From Leidyana gryllorum EB-2025a (Eukaryota; Apicomplexa): DNA of 64,000 nt. The stretch lies in the NCBI GenBank assembly GCA_048772705.1, contig JBLWGC010000104.1, positions 992,001 through 1,056,000 of the forward strand, given 5' to 3'. The notes beneath the pieces were generated by a model that ran no database searches, was not told the origin of the DNA, and saw only the letters and a list, made by a program, of their open reading frames with translations. The translations under genes and the position numbers were made by a program. Position 1 is the first letter of the stretch, and every line of letters begins with the position of its first letter. This document shows positions 41,301 through 51,200 of the stretch, piece by piece.

Positions 41301-42761
41301 GTTGTTGGCTTTCAAGCCAACGCCAAACTGGACGGCATCTGTTTCGCCTGCTTCTGCGCATTCTCGCTAGCGTTGATATTACAGCACAAGTTTGGCCACT
41401 TTATGGGATCTCACAACTATTTCAAACGAGGGCTGCGCCATAAGAGGACCACCACACTCGCCATCGATGGCACAAGTGCCCATATGACCGTCATCGCGGC
41501 ATTCTCTCTTGAAGTGTATATGTGTCGTCGGTATGATCGGATAATAAACTTTGAGTACAAGAGAGCGAAGAGACAAGCCTTTGTGACAGGTGCCACTTAC
41601 GGATTGATCATGGGAGCTCAGCACTATTGCCAGGGCTTAGGCTACTACTACGCTAATCACCTCATTGAGCTGCGAGAGATCAACATTGATCAAGCATTGC
41701 GATCAACCAAGGCGTTCATCTACGCTGCCAATAGTGTGGCGCAAGCCCTTATGCACGCGGTCGAGGGAGCGGTCCTGTGCAAGGCTGCAACTCGGATTTG
41801 GCATTTGAAAGATCGCCAGTCCAGTCTCGATACTCGTTCTGACCCGGAACCGCCATATCCCCATCCGCTCATTGACGGATTGAAGGCCACGACCCCCGTG
41901 GGCGCAAGATCGATGGGAGCCTTTATTCCGACGCCCAGTACGATGACTCCTCCGACTCGAGCAGCCTGCGAGCTGAAATGTGACGCCCATTCCCCCAGTC
42001 GGACACTCGAATGCACCGCCCTCCATTTCGACAACGTCACCTTTTGGTACCCTCATCAGCCCGAAATCGTAGTGCTGAGAAATCTAACATTCGAAGCCAA
42101 ATCGGGCGAGCTCACAGCTTTGGTCGAACCAGACGAATGTGGAGGCAGCTCTGCTGCGACTGACTTGGTGCAGCGATTCTACGACATTTCACCGCACCGT
42201 GCCATCAATCTGAGCCCTCACAAAATGATTGGCCCCCCGTCTGTACAGGGCACAATCACTATCGGTGGGGTTGACATCCGGGATATGGGCATAGCTGATC
42301 TACGATCCAAAGTCTCAGTGATAGACTCTTCTACATTCATCTTCGATCGATCAGTGGCAGAGAACATCGCGGCGGCTGTTGGTGGGACGGCACCACTCGA
42401 GCAGATTCAGTTGGCATGCCGCATTGCTAACTTAGATACCGTCATTTCGCAATTGCCTCAGGGTTATGATACCAACGCTGTTGCAGCCCAGCTGACGGAG
42501 GGACAAATACAACGCCTGGCAGTCGCACGAGCAGTTTTGCGGAACACCGAGATACTGATAGTGAATGAGACATCCCGAGGTTTGGATAACGAAGCACAGA
42601 TGGTGATCCGGGGAACAATTGACCACCTTTTGGAGCTGCGAAAGGCCGAGTACCCCTCAGGTGTCACAATGATTATGTCGCATCCCTATGTGGCGTTGCA
42701 AACGTCAACGGCTGATAGGGTTGTAATGATGTCACAGGATGGAGATCCTTCTGACTACTGA
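38367..42761 (+). CDS. ABCB-type pseudo-transporter, copy 4: both nucleotide-binding domains degenerate
   Basis: Full ABCB architecture, about 1447 residues after removing the 51-nt intron 38544-38594, which has no stop and keeps frame. NBD1 Walker A reads GADNCAKSS, losing two of the conserved glycines; the signature is replaced by LTVRQQQQ; Walker B ILIMET lacks the Asp. NBD2 Walker A reads EPDECGGSS without the Lys; the Q loop Gln is lost (VIDSST); the signature is LTEGQ; Walker B ILIVNE has Asn for Asp. The His-containing switch segments (SHH, SHP) remain. TM regions still align with the other copies (FDQF, FGLGYYY-like). An extra Ser/Pro-rich insert of about 70 residues precedes NBD1. 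ATP hydrolysis is unlikely; the intact long frame argues for retained non-catalytic function or very recent decay. Confidence 0.88.
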   Translation: MSPKTSNEGSLAGKSGDRTDFIGKSPQQKMKNVFKYCDAVNWTLMLASATSSVVAGLAWVSELALTALSLITIFRQPQFLSFFGSMVTIATGFRNDHYLEWYLDATLILGACAFIMCWFSATSIEIAAERQTTVIRSKFVHAIARQEMGWFDQFQDGELAEIFNNSLRIIRECVGLKLTQVFYHSGVVIGCYVMAWRKQWKITLAATSTAVPLVICGVWVARFYVSDENRARSAYQSKAGRLAQEMFSAIRTVAGLGMESQVVEEYNTALGRGARTQSRKAVWRVSLGMGGMIFLDLITQTVAIWYASNFAARDVEKYDLESCMTDPAVKCFDAGKVLSIMVCLITAAYGLGQIGCTLSTFTHAFRAMEKIDSFVSRQSKIDPEDPTGLRRSPLAANIASSQTPPTGQQPRGKERSSLSTLAPPNVSSWATLAEESSPSHFTTTPSEPGETLQGGGDCLRGHIEFRNVAFTYPCAPTKKIFTNLNLKIPAGKTVAIVGADNCAKSSIVHLLERFYDPDSGSILIDGEDVRMYNVKWLRSQMALISQEPQLFSASISDNIKSGRYGVDMDVDGLNDIDIILAAKVANAHSFIADLPEHYQTICDNELTVRQQQQIAIARAIFRNPSILIMETLDNDTAKIVQDKLVKKLTTTLVISHHPTAAIQNADHIIVLENPDTNGTIVAEEGTHDELMAKPDGLYRHLVETYHLLHPNLTSNKGDANENACATTKPTPPPSRFARFKTRKTNKPTDEGGRKCFGPPQLVPTVPKSIYADMASDEEWIEVAEGSREGYWRACRGEADGGPDDGSSTAKAKARCHALINEVGQFVWFVRVMRLLDRRWKAIAAFGCVSAFISGFLWPLFGGLLGRFTAAFYNGEPDGIRSSARFWGPAFIGYAVIMGLTQFGLYYFFGKIAVRVTERLRKDMFTNIIHQEIEFFDNPKYSVNRLNDVLCEDILTIRRWLSESIGMYIRCIVSILVALVVGFQANAKLDGICFACFCAFSLALILQHKFGHFMGSHNYFKRGLRHKRTTTLAIDGTSAHMTVIAAFSLEVYMCRRYDRIINFEYKRAKRQAFVTGATYGLIMGAQHYCQGLGYYYANHLIELREINIDQALRSTKAFIYAANSVAQALMHAVEGAVLCKAATRIWHLKDRQSSLDTRSDPEPPYPHPLIDGLKATTPVGARSMGAFIPTPSTMTPPTRAACELKCDAHSPSRTLECTALHFDNVTFWYPHQPEIVVLRNLTFEAKSGELTALVEPDECGGSSAATDLVQRFYDISPHRAINLSPHKMIGPPSVQGTITIGGVDIRDMGIADLRSKVSVIDSSTFIFDRSVAENIAAAVGGTAPLEQIQLACRIANLDTVISQLPQGYDTNAVAAQLTEGQIQRLAVARAVLRNTEILIVNETSRGLDNEAQMVIRGTIDHLLELRKAEYPSGVTMIMSHPYVALQTSTADRVVMMSQDGDPSDY

Positions 42762-43044
42762 TAGGTATCCATCCACACAGGCCACACCACTGCAGGATTT
42801 CTTCAACACTCTTTGAACCCGTGTGGAAATGCCTTTCTTCTGTGGCCAACCAACCACGATCAGGTACAACGGTGAGTGAGCTTAGACACGTGAGAAATGA
42901 AGTGTAGCGATTCAGTAGTGTTCACTCAATCACAAGTCGCCCAACACGGAATTGGTTCCACAAATCAATTTGCAGAAAGGGCCCATGCAAGATAGTGAAT
43001 CTGGTGTCAAAAAATAACACTATTTTTCGGCGGTTAAGGGGAGT

Positions 43045-45993
43045 ATGTCAGCCGTGCGCATTCATCGCAGACGGTCTGCGCCGTCACATCGAGGCACCCG
43101 ATCGTCATGGTCAGCGCTTATCGCATATCACTTGAGCAGCGGGCCAACACCGTTTCTCTCAAATTTTGTCGTGGACACCTCGGAGGCAATTCCGCTAGGG
43201 CGGAAGCGCAAGTCGTCAACTGGTCCACTTGAAAGCGCGGTTCCGAGTACCAGTGCTTTCCCGGATAACGCCGCGATTCGCGACTGTGATCATTTGATCG
43301 ACTTCCGGACCAATGAACTACCAATTATCGATTATCAACCCAAGCGAACATGCTTTGAGGACGACATGATGCAGGACGCATGGTTTCCGACGGTTGTGTC
43401 CACCAACAACTCGATGATGGAGCCGTTACCAGAGGGTCAAAGTCCAACCTATTTCGATCTGGACCGCTGGGACGGAGCTCAGGCAGCCTCCAGCTCACAT
43501 CATTTCGATACCGTGGCAGACCCCCAGCAGCAGCCCTTCGCAGAGTTCTCTACGATGGTTGAAGATCATCGAGAGACCAATTTCGATCTTCTGGAGTCCT
43601 TCACAGTCCCGGAGTCCGAGGTAGATTTTTTGAAGACCGTTGAAGATTATCTAGGGACGGATGTAGATGTTCCGGAGTCCAGTGGAGCTCCCCAGGAAGT
43701 CTCAACGACTCGTCAGACTTTTGACATCGAAAAGACAGGTTCAAGAGCAGATGCAGGAGAGGGTGGGGATCTGCGTAAGTGGCTGAAGCAAGACTTTGGA
43801 GGACAAATTGAGAACGAGATGGTGTGGTCCTGGGTTCTGCAGGTGCCATACAACAAACATTTGGATCATATTTTGTCGGCTCTCAGAGCTCAAGCAAAGA
43901 GGGCAGCACATACCAAAGATTTTATCGAACAGCTGATTGCAACAGAAGCGGTGCTTCGGACGGAAAACCCCGATTTTGCACTTTTCAAGGACACAGCTCG
44001 GACGCTGTATGTGAGGGCGGGGAGGTGCAATAAATGGTTGGCAGCCACCTGCCAGTACTATTTGCAGGAGGTCTTCATACAGAACCGCTATCTGACTATC
44101 AAACCACAAAAGGACAGAATCGCTGCCCTTCTGGGTGGAGATACTATTGGCTCCGCCGGCTTCCCGCACCCGATCAAGCTGATGAGGAGAGGAGGCAAAG
44201 GCTACTTGGTGATGTGCTACAAGACGGCACACGCGAGAGATGACCTGATGCTCATTCACCCGTTGGCAGACGAACATCTTGACATCTGGGAGGGGTACGA
44301 GTTGAATGGCACGATTGAATACATCAATCCCGCGTGCTGGAGCCACACTCTCCTTCTAGAGACCTTCGACGATATCGAGAAACGCTGGCAACTCCTTCAC
44401 AAAGGGGGACCCCTAGACGAGAGCCTCAAAGTAATGTGCTGCCAACCCCTCGAGTCTCTCGTGGAGATGTGCTTCGAGTACCTCAGGAAATGGGAGGTCG
44501 CGAATGCTAAGATACTGTCCCATTTATATGAAATCTGGGCTGAGGAGTCGAAGAGGTCCATCAAGAATCTCAAAACGTTTGCCAACCTTGTTACTCGCCT
44601 CGTTGGTCTGAATGCGTACTTGCGGACACCAAGCATTGCGAGCCCACCCCCGAAATACAAAGCAAGTGTGCTGAAACTTGTGAAAACAAATTACCCCGAG
44701 ATTACAGATGCGGTGCGGGAGTGGCTCGATGGTGGGTTTCCTATACTTAGTTCGCGGAGGCCTAGAACAACACCAAGTGGCGCTAAAATCTTGCCCATAT
44801 GCGCTCAGACGATTGCAAGGAGGAAGCCAGTGAAAGCTCGAAATGAGAAGAATGTGGGAACATCAAACGTTGGTGCAGTCGTCCACAAGAAGCACACTAA
44901 AGAGGATATTTTCCCGCCACTACTATTCCAGTGGTTTTCGAAGTCGGACAAGTGTCGCGAGACCCAGAACTGGATGACGGGTGTCAGCCGCGACCCAGCC
45001 GCGCGCCCAGTCTTGACGACGCTGCAAGCCTGGACAGAGAGGCATCGAGCTCGGGAGAGTGGCACGACAACTTTGCTGAATAAGATCTTGTCTGCCATGA
45101 GAGCGGTCCTCGGAAAGTGCGAAATGAACGCATCGTATTTTGCAACTTTCAGAAATCGGGCAGTGCGACTGTTGACGACCGCCGCCCTTCTCAAAGACGA
45201 CGATGTCATGTTCGCTTGCTGGCAATATGTCAATCACGTGTTTCAGTCGGCCGATTATCTTACCTTCACGAACGAGGCTGTTTGTCCAGCAGTCCTGGGA
45301 CCAGCCAAACAGGGGTCTGTAGCTCAGAAGAAGGAAATGGTACTAAGACTCGTGAAACGCAATGGTACCGGATATGCGGTCACCCGCCTGTGCCTCACGT
45401 ATGGAGGTTCTCGGGGGGATGATTACGTCTTAGTAAAGAAGCTGAACCCCGTCGAATTGGAGATGTGGGACGGTTTCGATGTTCCGGACGGGAGTGTGGA
45501 GTACTGTCCCTGGTATACCACAGGCAGAGCTCTAGCAATGTTGACTTTCGACCAAATCCAGAGAATCCACAAGGTGAAGAACCGCAATGAGTGGAAGGCG
45601 AGTTTGGTACGCTTGGATGCCCACGACTCAACAGAGTCTCTGAAAAATGCGACAGATTATGGGTTGGCATATCTGGCGAAGTGGCAGTCCAACAATACAC
45701 TTGTCGCCGCTCTCAATGAGTTGAAAAACCATTGCAGGAGGCCCAAAGATGAGCTGGCTTTCGCTGCATATGTCAAGAGCCTGTGTCGCCTGAATAATAA
45801 GCTACGTACCACAGCTGTGGTCACACCGCGGACTAAGGCTATGCGGCATGTGCGCGCAAGCTTAAACAACACTGGTCTAAAGCCCCATGAGCCAGTCAGC
45901 ATTGTCGACGCCTGGTTTTCACAGACACCGATGAACGCTGTTAGGCAGAACCATTCTTTTTTTGATGAGATCTGCACAGACAGAAACATATAG
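43045..45993 (+). CDS. Intronless 982-residue protein with internal duplication, family unknown
   Basis: One exon, no introns. Residues 1-230 are acidic and probably disordered, with a short basic patch GRKRKSS. The rest consists of two related halves of about 400 residues (nt about 43770-44740 and 44920-45900). Matching blocks: FKDTARTLYVRAGRCNKWLA and FRNRAVRLLTTAALLKDDD; CQYYLQEVFIQNRYLTI and CWQYVNHVFQSADYLTF; RRGGKGYLVMCYKTA and KRNGTGYAVTRLCLT; LADEHLDIWEGYELNGTIEY and LNPVELEMWDGFDVPDGSVEY. Each half ends with helical segments containing LNAYLRT or LNNKLRT. I recognise no family. The basic and Cys-poor folds do not reveal a catalytic motif. The gap before it (42762-43044) holds nothing I can call. 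Confidence 0.75.
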   Translation: MSAVRIHRRRSAPSHRGTRSSWSALIAYHLSSGPTPFLSNFVVDTSEAIPLGRKRKSSTGPLESAVPSTSAFPDNAAIRDCDHLIDFRTNELPIIDYQPKRTCFEDDMMQDAWFPTVVSTNNSMMEPLPEGQSPTYFDLDRWDGAQAASSSHHFDTVADPQQQPFAEFSTMVEDHRETNFDLLESFTVPESEVDFLKTVEDYLGTDVDVPESSGAPQEVSTTRQTFDIEKTGSRADAGEGGDLRKWLKQDFGGQIENEMVWSWVLQVPYNKHLDHILSALRAQAKRAAHTKDFIEQLIATEAVLRTENPDFALFKDTARTLYVRAGRCNKWLAATCQYYLQEVFIQNRYLTIKPQKDRIAALLGGDTIGSAGFPHPIKLMRRGGKGYLVMCYKTAHARDDLMLIHPLADEHLDIWEGYELNGTIEYINPACWSHTLLLETFDDIEKRWQLLHKGGPLDESLKVMCCQPLESLVEMCFEYLRKWEVANAKILSHLYEIWAEESKRSIKNLKTFANLVTRLVGLNAYLRTPSIASPPPKYKASVLKLVKTNYPEITDAVREWLDGGFPILSSRRPRTTPSGAKILPICAQTIARRKPVKARNEKNVGTSNVGAVVHKKHTKEDIFPPLLFQWFSKSDKCRETQNWMTGVSRDPAARPVLTTLQAWTERHRARESGTTTLLNKILSAMRAVLGKCEMNASYFATFRNRAVRLLTTAALLKDDDVMFACWQYVNHVFQSADYLTFTNEAVCPAVLGPAKQGSVAQKKEMVLRLVKRNGTGYAVTRLCLTYGGSRGDDYVLVKKLNPVELEMWDGFDVPDGSVEYCPWYTTGRALAMLTFDQIQRIHKVKNRNEWKASLVRLDAHDSTESLKNATDYGLAYLAKWQSNNTLVAALNELKNHCRRPKDELAFAAYVKSLCRLNNKLRTTAVVTPRTKAMRHVRASLNNTGLKPHEPVSIVDAWFSQTPMNAVRQNHSFFDEICTDRNI

Positions 45994-46265
45994 TATTGAT
46001 CTGAGCGTGACCGCATCCACTTTCTTGGACACTCAATTGGGCTATCTGGGCTCAGTGAGTAGTGGTACACCCTTGTCAGACAACAACAGTCTCTTATGAA
46101 AGTTGTAGAATTATTGTCGTAGCAATACAGAAGTGCAGAGGCACCCTCTAGACCGTCAACAAACACACTCCCAGGATACTTTCATCACTGGGATGGGGAG
46201 TGAGGCATAAATGTGTTGACCCTCCGTGCACGTGTCTCCCGTCACTGTGATCACACACATACACT

Positions 46266-48230
46266 ATGGGGCAAGAAGAGTCCGTTCCAACTCGGTCAGA
46301 GAAACGATTGGCCAAAGGACGCAAGAAGAGGCTCAACCCACGGGATGGTGACTCGAGCTCTGATGACACGACTCCTCCCAACACTGACTCGGTAAAATCG
46401 TAGACCCACCCGTCTGCCACTCCCCACTTTCTCCGCAGATTTTTGCCCTGGCTCAAGTGAAGGATCACATCAACCCAATCTATGCTCAGAAGCGTGCTGC
46501 CAATGATGAAGGAGTACAGGCAGCCGAACTGGCTGGCACAGTAAATCTGGTCGACGTTCTCCGAAAACGAGACGAAAACACCCAGCTCGAGACATATTCC
46601 AGCAGCGAGAAGGCATCGGAATTGAGCTCCGACTCGGGAGACGAAGGCGAAAGAGGAAAGTACCACCGAGAAGTCGAGTTCCGAAAGGTAAGCATACACA
46701 TTCATTGTGTCACGAGGCACCCCTCTGCACCCATACAGGTTGACAGCGAAGATATTGGCCATGCTGACAATCATCGCGTTCTCATACGCGGAAAGGCCGA
46801 ACTTGGAAAGGAACTGAGCGTTACCGACCTGTCTCCTTGGGCTGCCATACATCCACCGGAACGCTACGAGTGGCTTGCCAGCACAAGACCAGGAGAAATG
46901 GATATCTTCGAACAAGTGCCGTTCGCTACCAACTCCAAAACCACCATCCCAAATAGATTGGTCGGAAAATACGTCCGTCTGGTGGTCACACGCACAGTCA
47001 AAGACGAAACTCACGGAAAGAAGTTCCAGGCAGGTCAGATCGACACCAGCGATCCTCATGTGCGAGAGGGAAAGGGCAATGTACTGCCTACCAGGCTAGT
47101 TGAGGTCAAGAGTATTGCTCAAATTGGGTAAGTAGCGCATATTGATCCCGTAGATGACTCACACCAGGCCAGTGAAGATGCCGACAGACTTGGCTGGGGT
47201 ATTTCTCGACTTGTTCGCTGGGGGGTCTCAAAAGACGTTCCTCAAAAGCTTCAATCAGTCCTTTACTATTACCACCACCTCGACCTTGCGAAAAGTCACA
47301 CGCAGTATGTATGACGAGGATTCTCAAGCCAATGCGGATTACATACGATCGGTAAGTCGACCTCACCACGTGTCCAATGTGTTACACATCTCTCGTGTGT
47401 TACACATCCCTCTCGTGTGCAAAAGCGGCACACAGGTAACTTGACACTATGATGTGGTGATGCTTCGTGACGTGTCGGGACGATTAACATTCTGCGTTTC
47501 AGAATTTCCTGGCGGTTCAGTGCCACATATCCAAACGCTTAGGTGAGTCACCACTGACTCGCGACAACGTACGTTGAGCAGACCGGTTTGAACTGCACAC
47601 GAGAGACAAAGACTGGATCTATGAACATTTGACGGGGAAGAATCAGTATTATCTGTGGCTACCCGACTTCAAAAAGGACTTTGAGGACGCTGAAGGGAAT
47701 AGAAAGAGTCGCAATTGGGATATTTACGAGTTTCCTGTGGAAAGGGTAGATGTGACCATGGGTTACAGCGACGAGACGCTTCCATATCCGTACATAGCAT
47801 TGAGACCACATTTGGAGGGGAATATAGACCGAGCAGCTGCATCGGCTCAGACTAAACCTCTATTGATATGCTCAGATAAGATGAACGAAGAAGAGTTGGC
47901 GGAGGCATGGCAAGATGAACAAAGCATCTTCGACACCTTTATATTGATGAACATGTTACAGGCTCGGCGATATGGCCGCCGACTGGGAGAACAGGGAATG
48001 TTTCCGAGGGTGAGTGGGTATGAGGACTGGGATCGAAATTGCAGTGTAGACAACACCAGATTGGGTAGCAGCGAGCGAACAGGGACGAACCGACTTGGTG
48101 CAGGATTTGCTACAGACGTGGCTCGAAGGTAGGTACAGTCAACACTACTACTACTAAAGGTCTAATGCGCTTCACAGAGCGATCTAAACTCGGAGCCATC
48201 GACGAGCGACACGCTGGTCACGGCTCATAG
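46266..48230 (+). CDS. Hypothetical acidic/basic protein, possibly with a Plus3-like domain
   Basis: Exons 46266-46391, 46439-46687, 46739-47127, 47168-47351, 47503-47542, 47582-48013, 48060-48128 and 48178-48230 give about 514 residues. The N-terminus has KRLAKGRKKR and acidic Ser/Asp stretches, as in nuclear proteins. The segment LVGKYVRLVVTRTVKDET followed by KKFQAGQI and LVEVKSIAQI is loosely like the Plus3 domain of the Paf1-complex protein Rtf1, but too weak to name it. The C-terminus is uncertain: without the 46-nt intron at 48014 the frame stops at 48187. The spliced version gives a better-looking helix (VQDLLQTWLEERSK). Its stop lies 19 bp before the VPS13 start. Confidence 0.55.
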
Positions 48231-48249
48231 AGTTGTGCGAATCGAAAAG

Positions 48250-51200
48250 ATGGAGGAGGTCAGTTTGGTAATGGGGTGGTTGAAGGGTTTTCTGGGTACA
48301 TTGGGTCGCACTACAGGTCGATGCTTCAGCTCGTTAATTCATGTCTCCACTGGCGGACTGGTACAGTGCGAGGGCCCCGTTTATGTGGGCTTCACCTCGG
48401 TGCATTTTCCCCGAGTCGTTCTGAAAAGCGACACTCTGCGAGAATTGACTAAAGTCACTTTGTATCCAGCGACTGCTACACAAGTCGAGCTGGAAGATGT
48501 TCGAGTGGAGCTACGCGGCGTTCCATCCCTTCTTTACGCTGGCGTTGGGAAAATACGGCTTCATTTGGATCTTTGTGACCCGCTGCTGGTTGCGGATCGC
48601 GATCACCTGGACGCAATCAAACAGAGTCGTCGACTGAATGGGCTACGAGACATTGCTGCAAACGCTTACCGCTCAGCGCAGCAACAAACTCCGAGCGCTT
48701 TCCGTACTGTCGGGACTGCGCTATGGACGAGTCTTCAGCCCTACGTGATGACAGTGGCCGAGCGAGTATTCACCGGTATCAATTTCTACTTGGGATCGCT
48801 GGATTTCCAGCTCACTGGATATCCGGCTTTCAACGGTGAATTTAGGATGGGAGGCCTCGATATCAGGGCGGTGTATCCCAAGCTCGCGTCTGCTGAGCCC
48901 GACCAGGGCGTCGCTAGTCTCGCCTTGGAGACGATGCAGATCTACATTGACAATGTCCAAATGTTCGAGACAATCAAATCGAGTGCGGTCGTCAATCGCC
49001 CCCAACATCAAGTCTATGCCGTAGACTTTCTCATCGGTCAGACCGAAGTCCAATTCACTGCCTCGATGTTCCAGTAAGCCCATGTCGGGAAGTCAACGGC
49101 ATCCGATCTGGTTTTTTTCTGCAGGTCGATTGCTACAACGCATCGAGCCATCAATGCCGCACTCTGGGAGGTCGAGTTGCACACTCTCATCGCTGACAAT
49201 CACCGCCAATTGATTGGAGGCACGGACCTTTCGTCTGCACAAACACCATGGGATTCCGTGAAACTCAAGTTGGCCCTGATGAGCCATTACTGCGACACCA
49301 GATTGAATAATGCCGCTCGTCGTGTGTTGAAGTGTCCACTGATCCCCCCCTCTTACAATTGGAGTTCAGTCCTCCCACAGAAAGAACAGTTGATTAAAAT
49401 GGTGAGTGTGAGAGTGTTGGTATCCCCAGATCTCGAATAGGTCGCGGCTCGCGTGTGGGCTCTAGAAGAGTGCCGTAAGATGATAGAAGTTTATATCAAC
49501 ATGGGGAATTCAAGCATATTCTCAATCATTAATGCTTTGTTGACCGAAGATATGTTCGTCAATGCCGTCTATGAACATCTTTCGATCGACGATGTTATGA
49601 GTCTCATAACTGGGGCTTTACGGGAATCTCAGTCTGAGCTCCCGTCTCCTGAGTCTGTAGAAGAGGTCTTTGAAGACCCACAATCTCCACAGGCACTCTG
49701 CATCGGCGACTATATGCCAACAATACAGGTCGCAATAGCGAGTCATGGACGCATCCCCATGGAGATCTCTATGAACGCTATCGATTCCGATTTTGCAATC
49801 GAAGGTTTTCGGTTAACATGGGATAGCTCACTATCTAAAGCGACATTGGACTTCGAAAAGGTCACTCTGGCGCTTTATCAGCCCGCGCAATTAACCCCAC
49901 TGTCACACTTATCATTTGCGCTTCGCCAAGGATCTATATCTGAACCTTATTGGTATCGTCGCGCGTCGCGCATGTCTCCTGCTCCACTCGACAGCCCCTT
50001 GAACGTTTCACCTACTGAAGAAACGCAACGGGCCATGGCGTTACTGACCGTTGGTTCGTCGTCCATCAGTGTCTTCCGCTCGGCTCTGGAAGTATGGGGA
50101 CTGTCCACATACCTATTCATTGATCCGCCAACTATCTTTAGAGCCATACCGCTTCTGGACATTCCTACTGTCAGTGCAGAAGCACCACCAGCGCCTCCCA
50201 CTCTCGACACGTACCGGTCGGAAGCGGGTAATAAGCTGCTGACTACAATAGACCAGTGGCCTGCGGAGACCAAATACAGTGTCCGATTTGTGGAAGGCTA
50301 TGGCCCTTCCATATCGATCGTTGCATCATCGCGGGCGAGCTTGTACGCTCAGAAACAGCTCATATACAATGTAGAATCGTCACCCATGATGTACCTCAAG
50401 GCGGCAATTAGGGGAAGCATTCAATCCAAGACGATACGTCCCCCCTTCCAGGCAGAGGATTGCGCTCGCCGCAGTAACTTACTCTTAGATCAGAAAGTTG
50501 ACTTTGAAGTGAAGAGCATCACCTTCTTCGCAGCAGAGATCAACACCGCCAGTACGCTCTTCATTTCTTCCGTATGTGCGCAAAGAGCAGTCCGATGGAC
50601 CACCCTCTGTGACTTTCTGGACTCCCTACATTCCTTCTCTCCGGCGTCGAGTCCGTTAAGACGGGGAGATTTGGAGGAGAAGCACATCTTGAAGGCTCTC
50701 TGTCACCACGACGACTACGAAGCTCGCAATCCTGGCTGTTTGCCAATCATCGGACCCGTGACATTGGGACTGAGTGGTTGTTCCTACTCTCAATATCTTC
50801 TTGAAGCCAAAGCCCCCACTCCCAACATAGGAATACGTCTAAGACTGCAGTGTATTGACCGAGAAGAACTTCGTACACTATGGGAGAGGAAACATCGATC
50901 TTTCCAGGTCAAGTTCCTCAACCCACATACAGACGTCTGCCTCAATTTCCACTCGCTCTTGATTCTCACCAGATGGGCCAGAGCCTTAGCATCAACGACG
51001 CCAGACCTCCACAGCGGTGATTCAGATCGACCAACCATCATGGAGAAGGCCTCTTGTGATCCCGGGTGCGCAGCAACGTACCATGATAAACGGGTGAAAC
51101 TCACCAGTGGCCTGGATATGACCTTACAACTCGAGAGTGGCTTCGTAACGGTTGAGCTGGCCAACTGTCCGGTCCCTCTCAATGACCAGTCCCCATCTCC

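Noticed and set aside
46148-47059. Minus-strand frame of 303 codons opposite the acidic/basic gene
   Set aside because: It runs through two good introns of the plus-strand gene, and its translation has no coherent domain.
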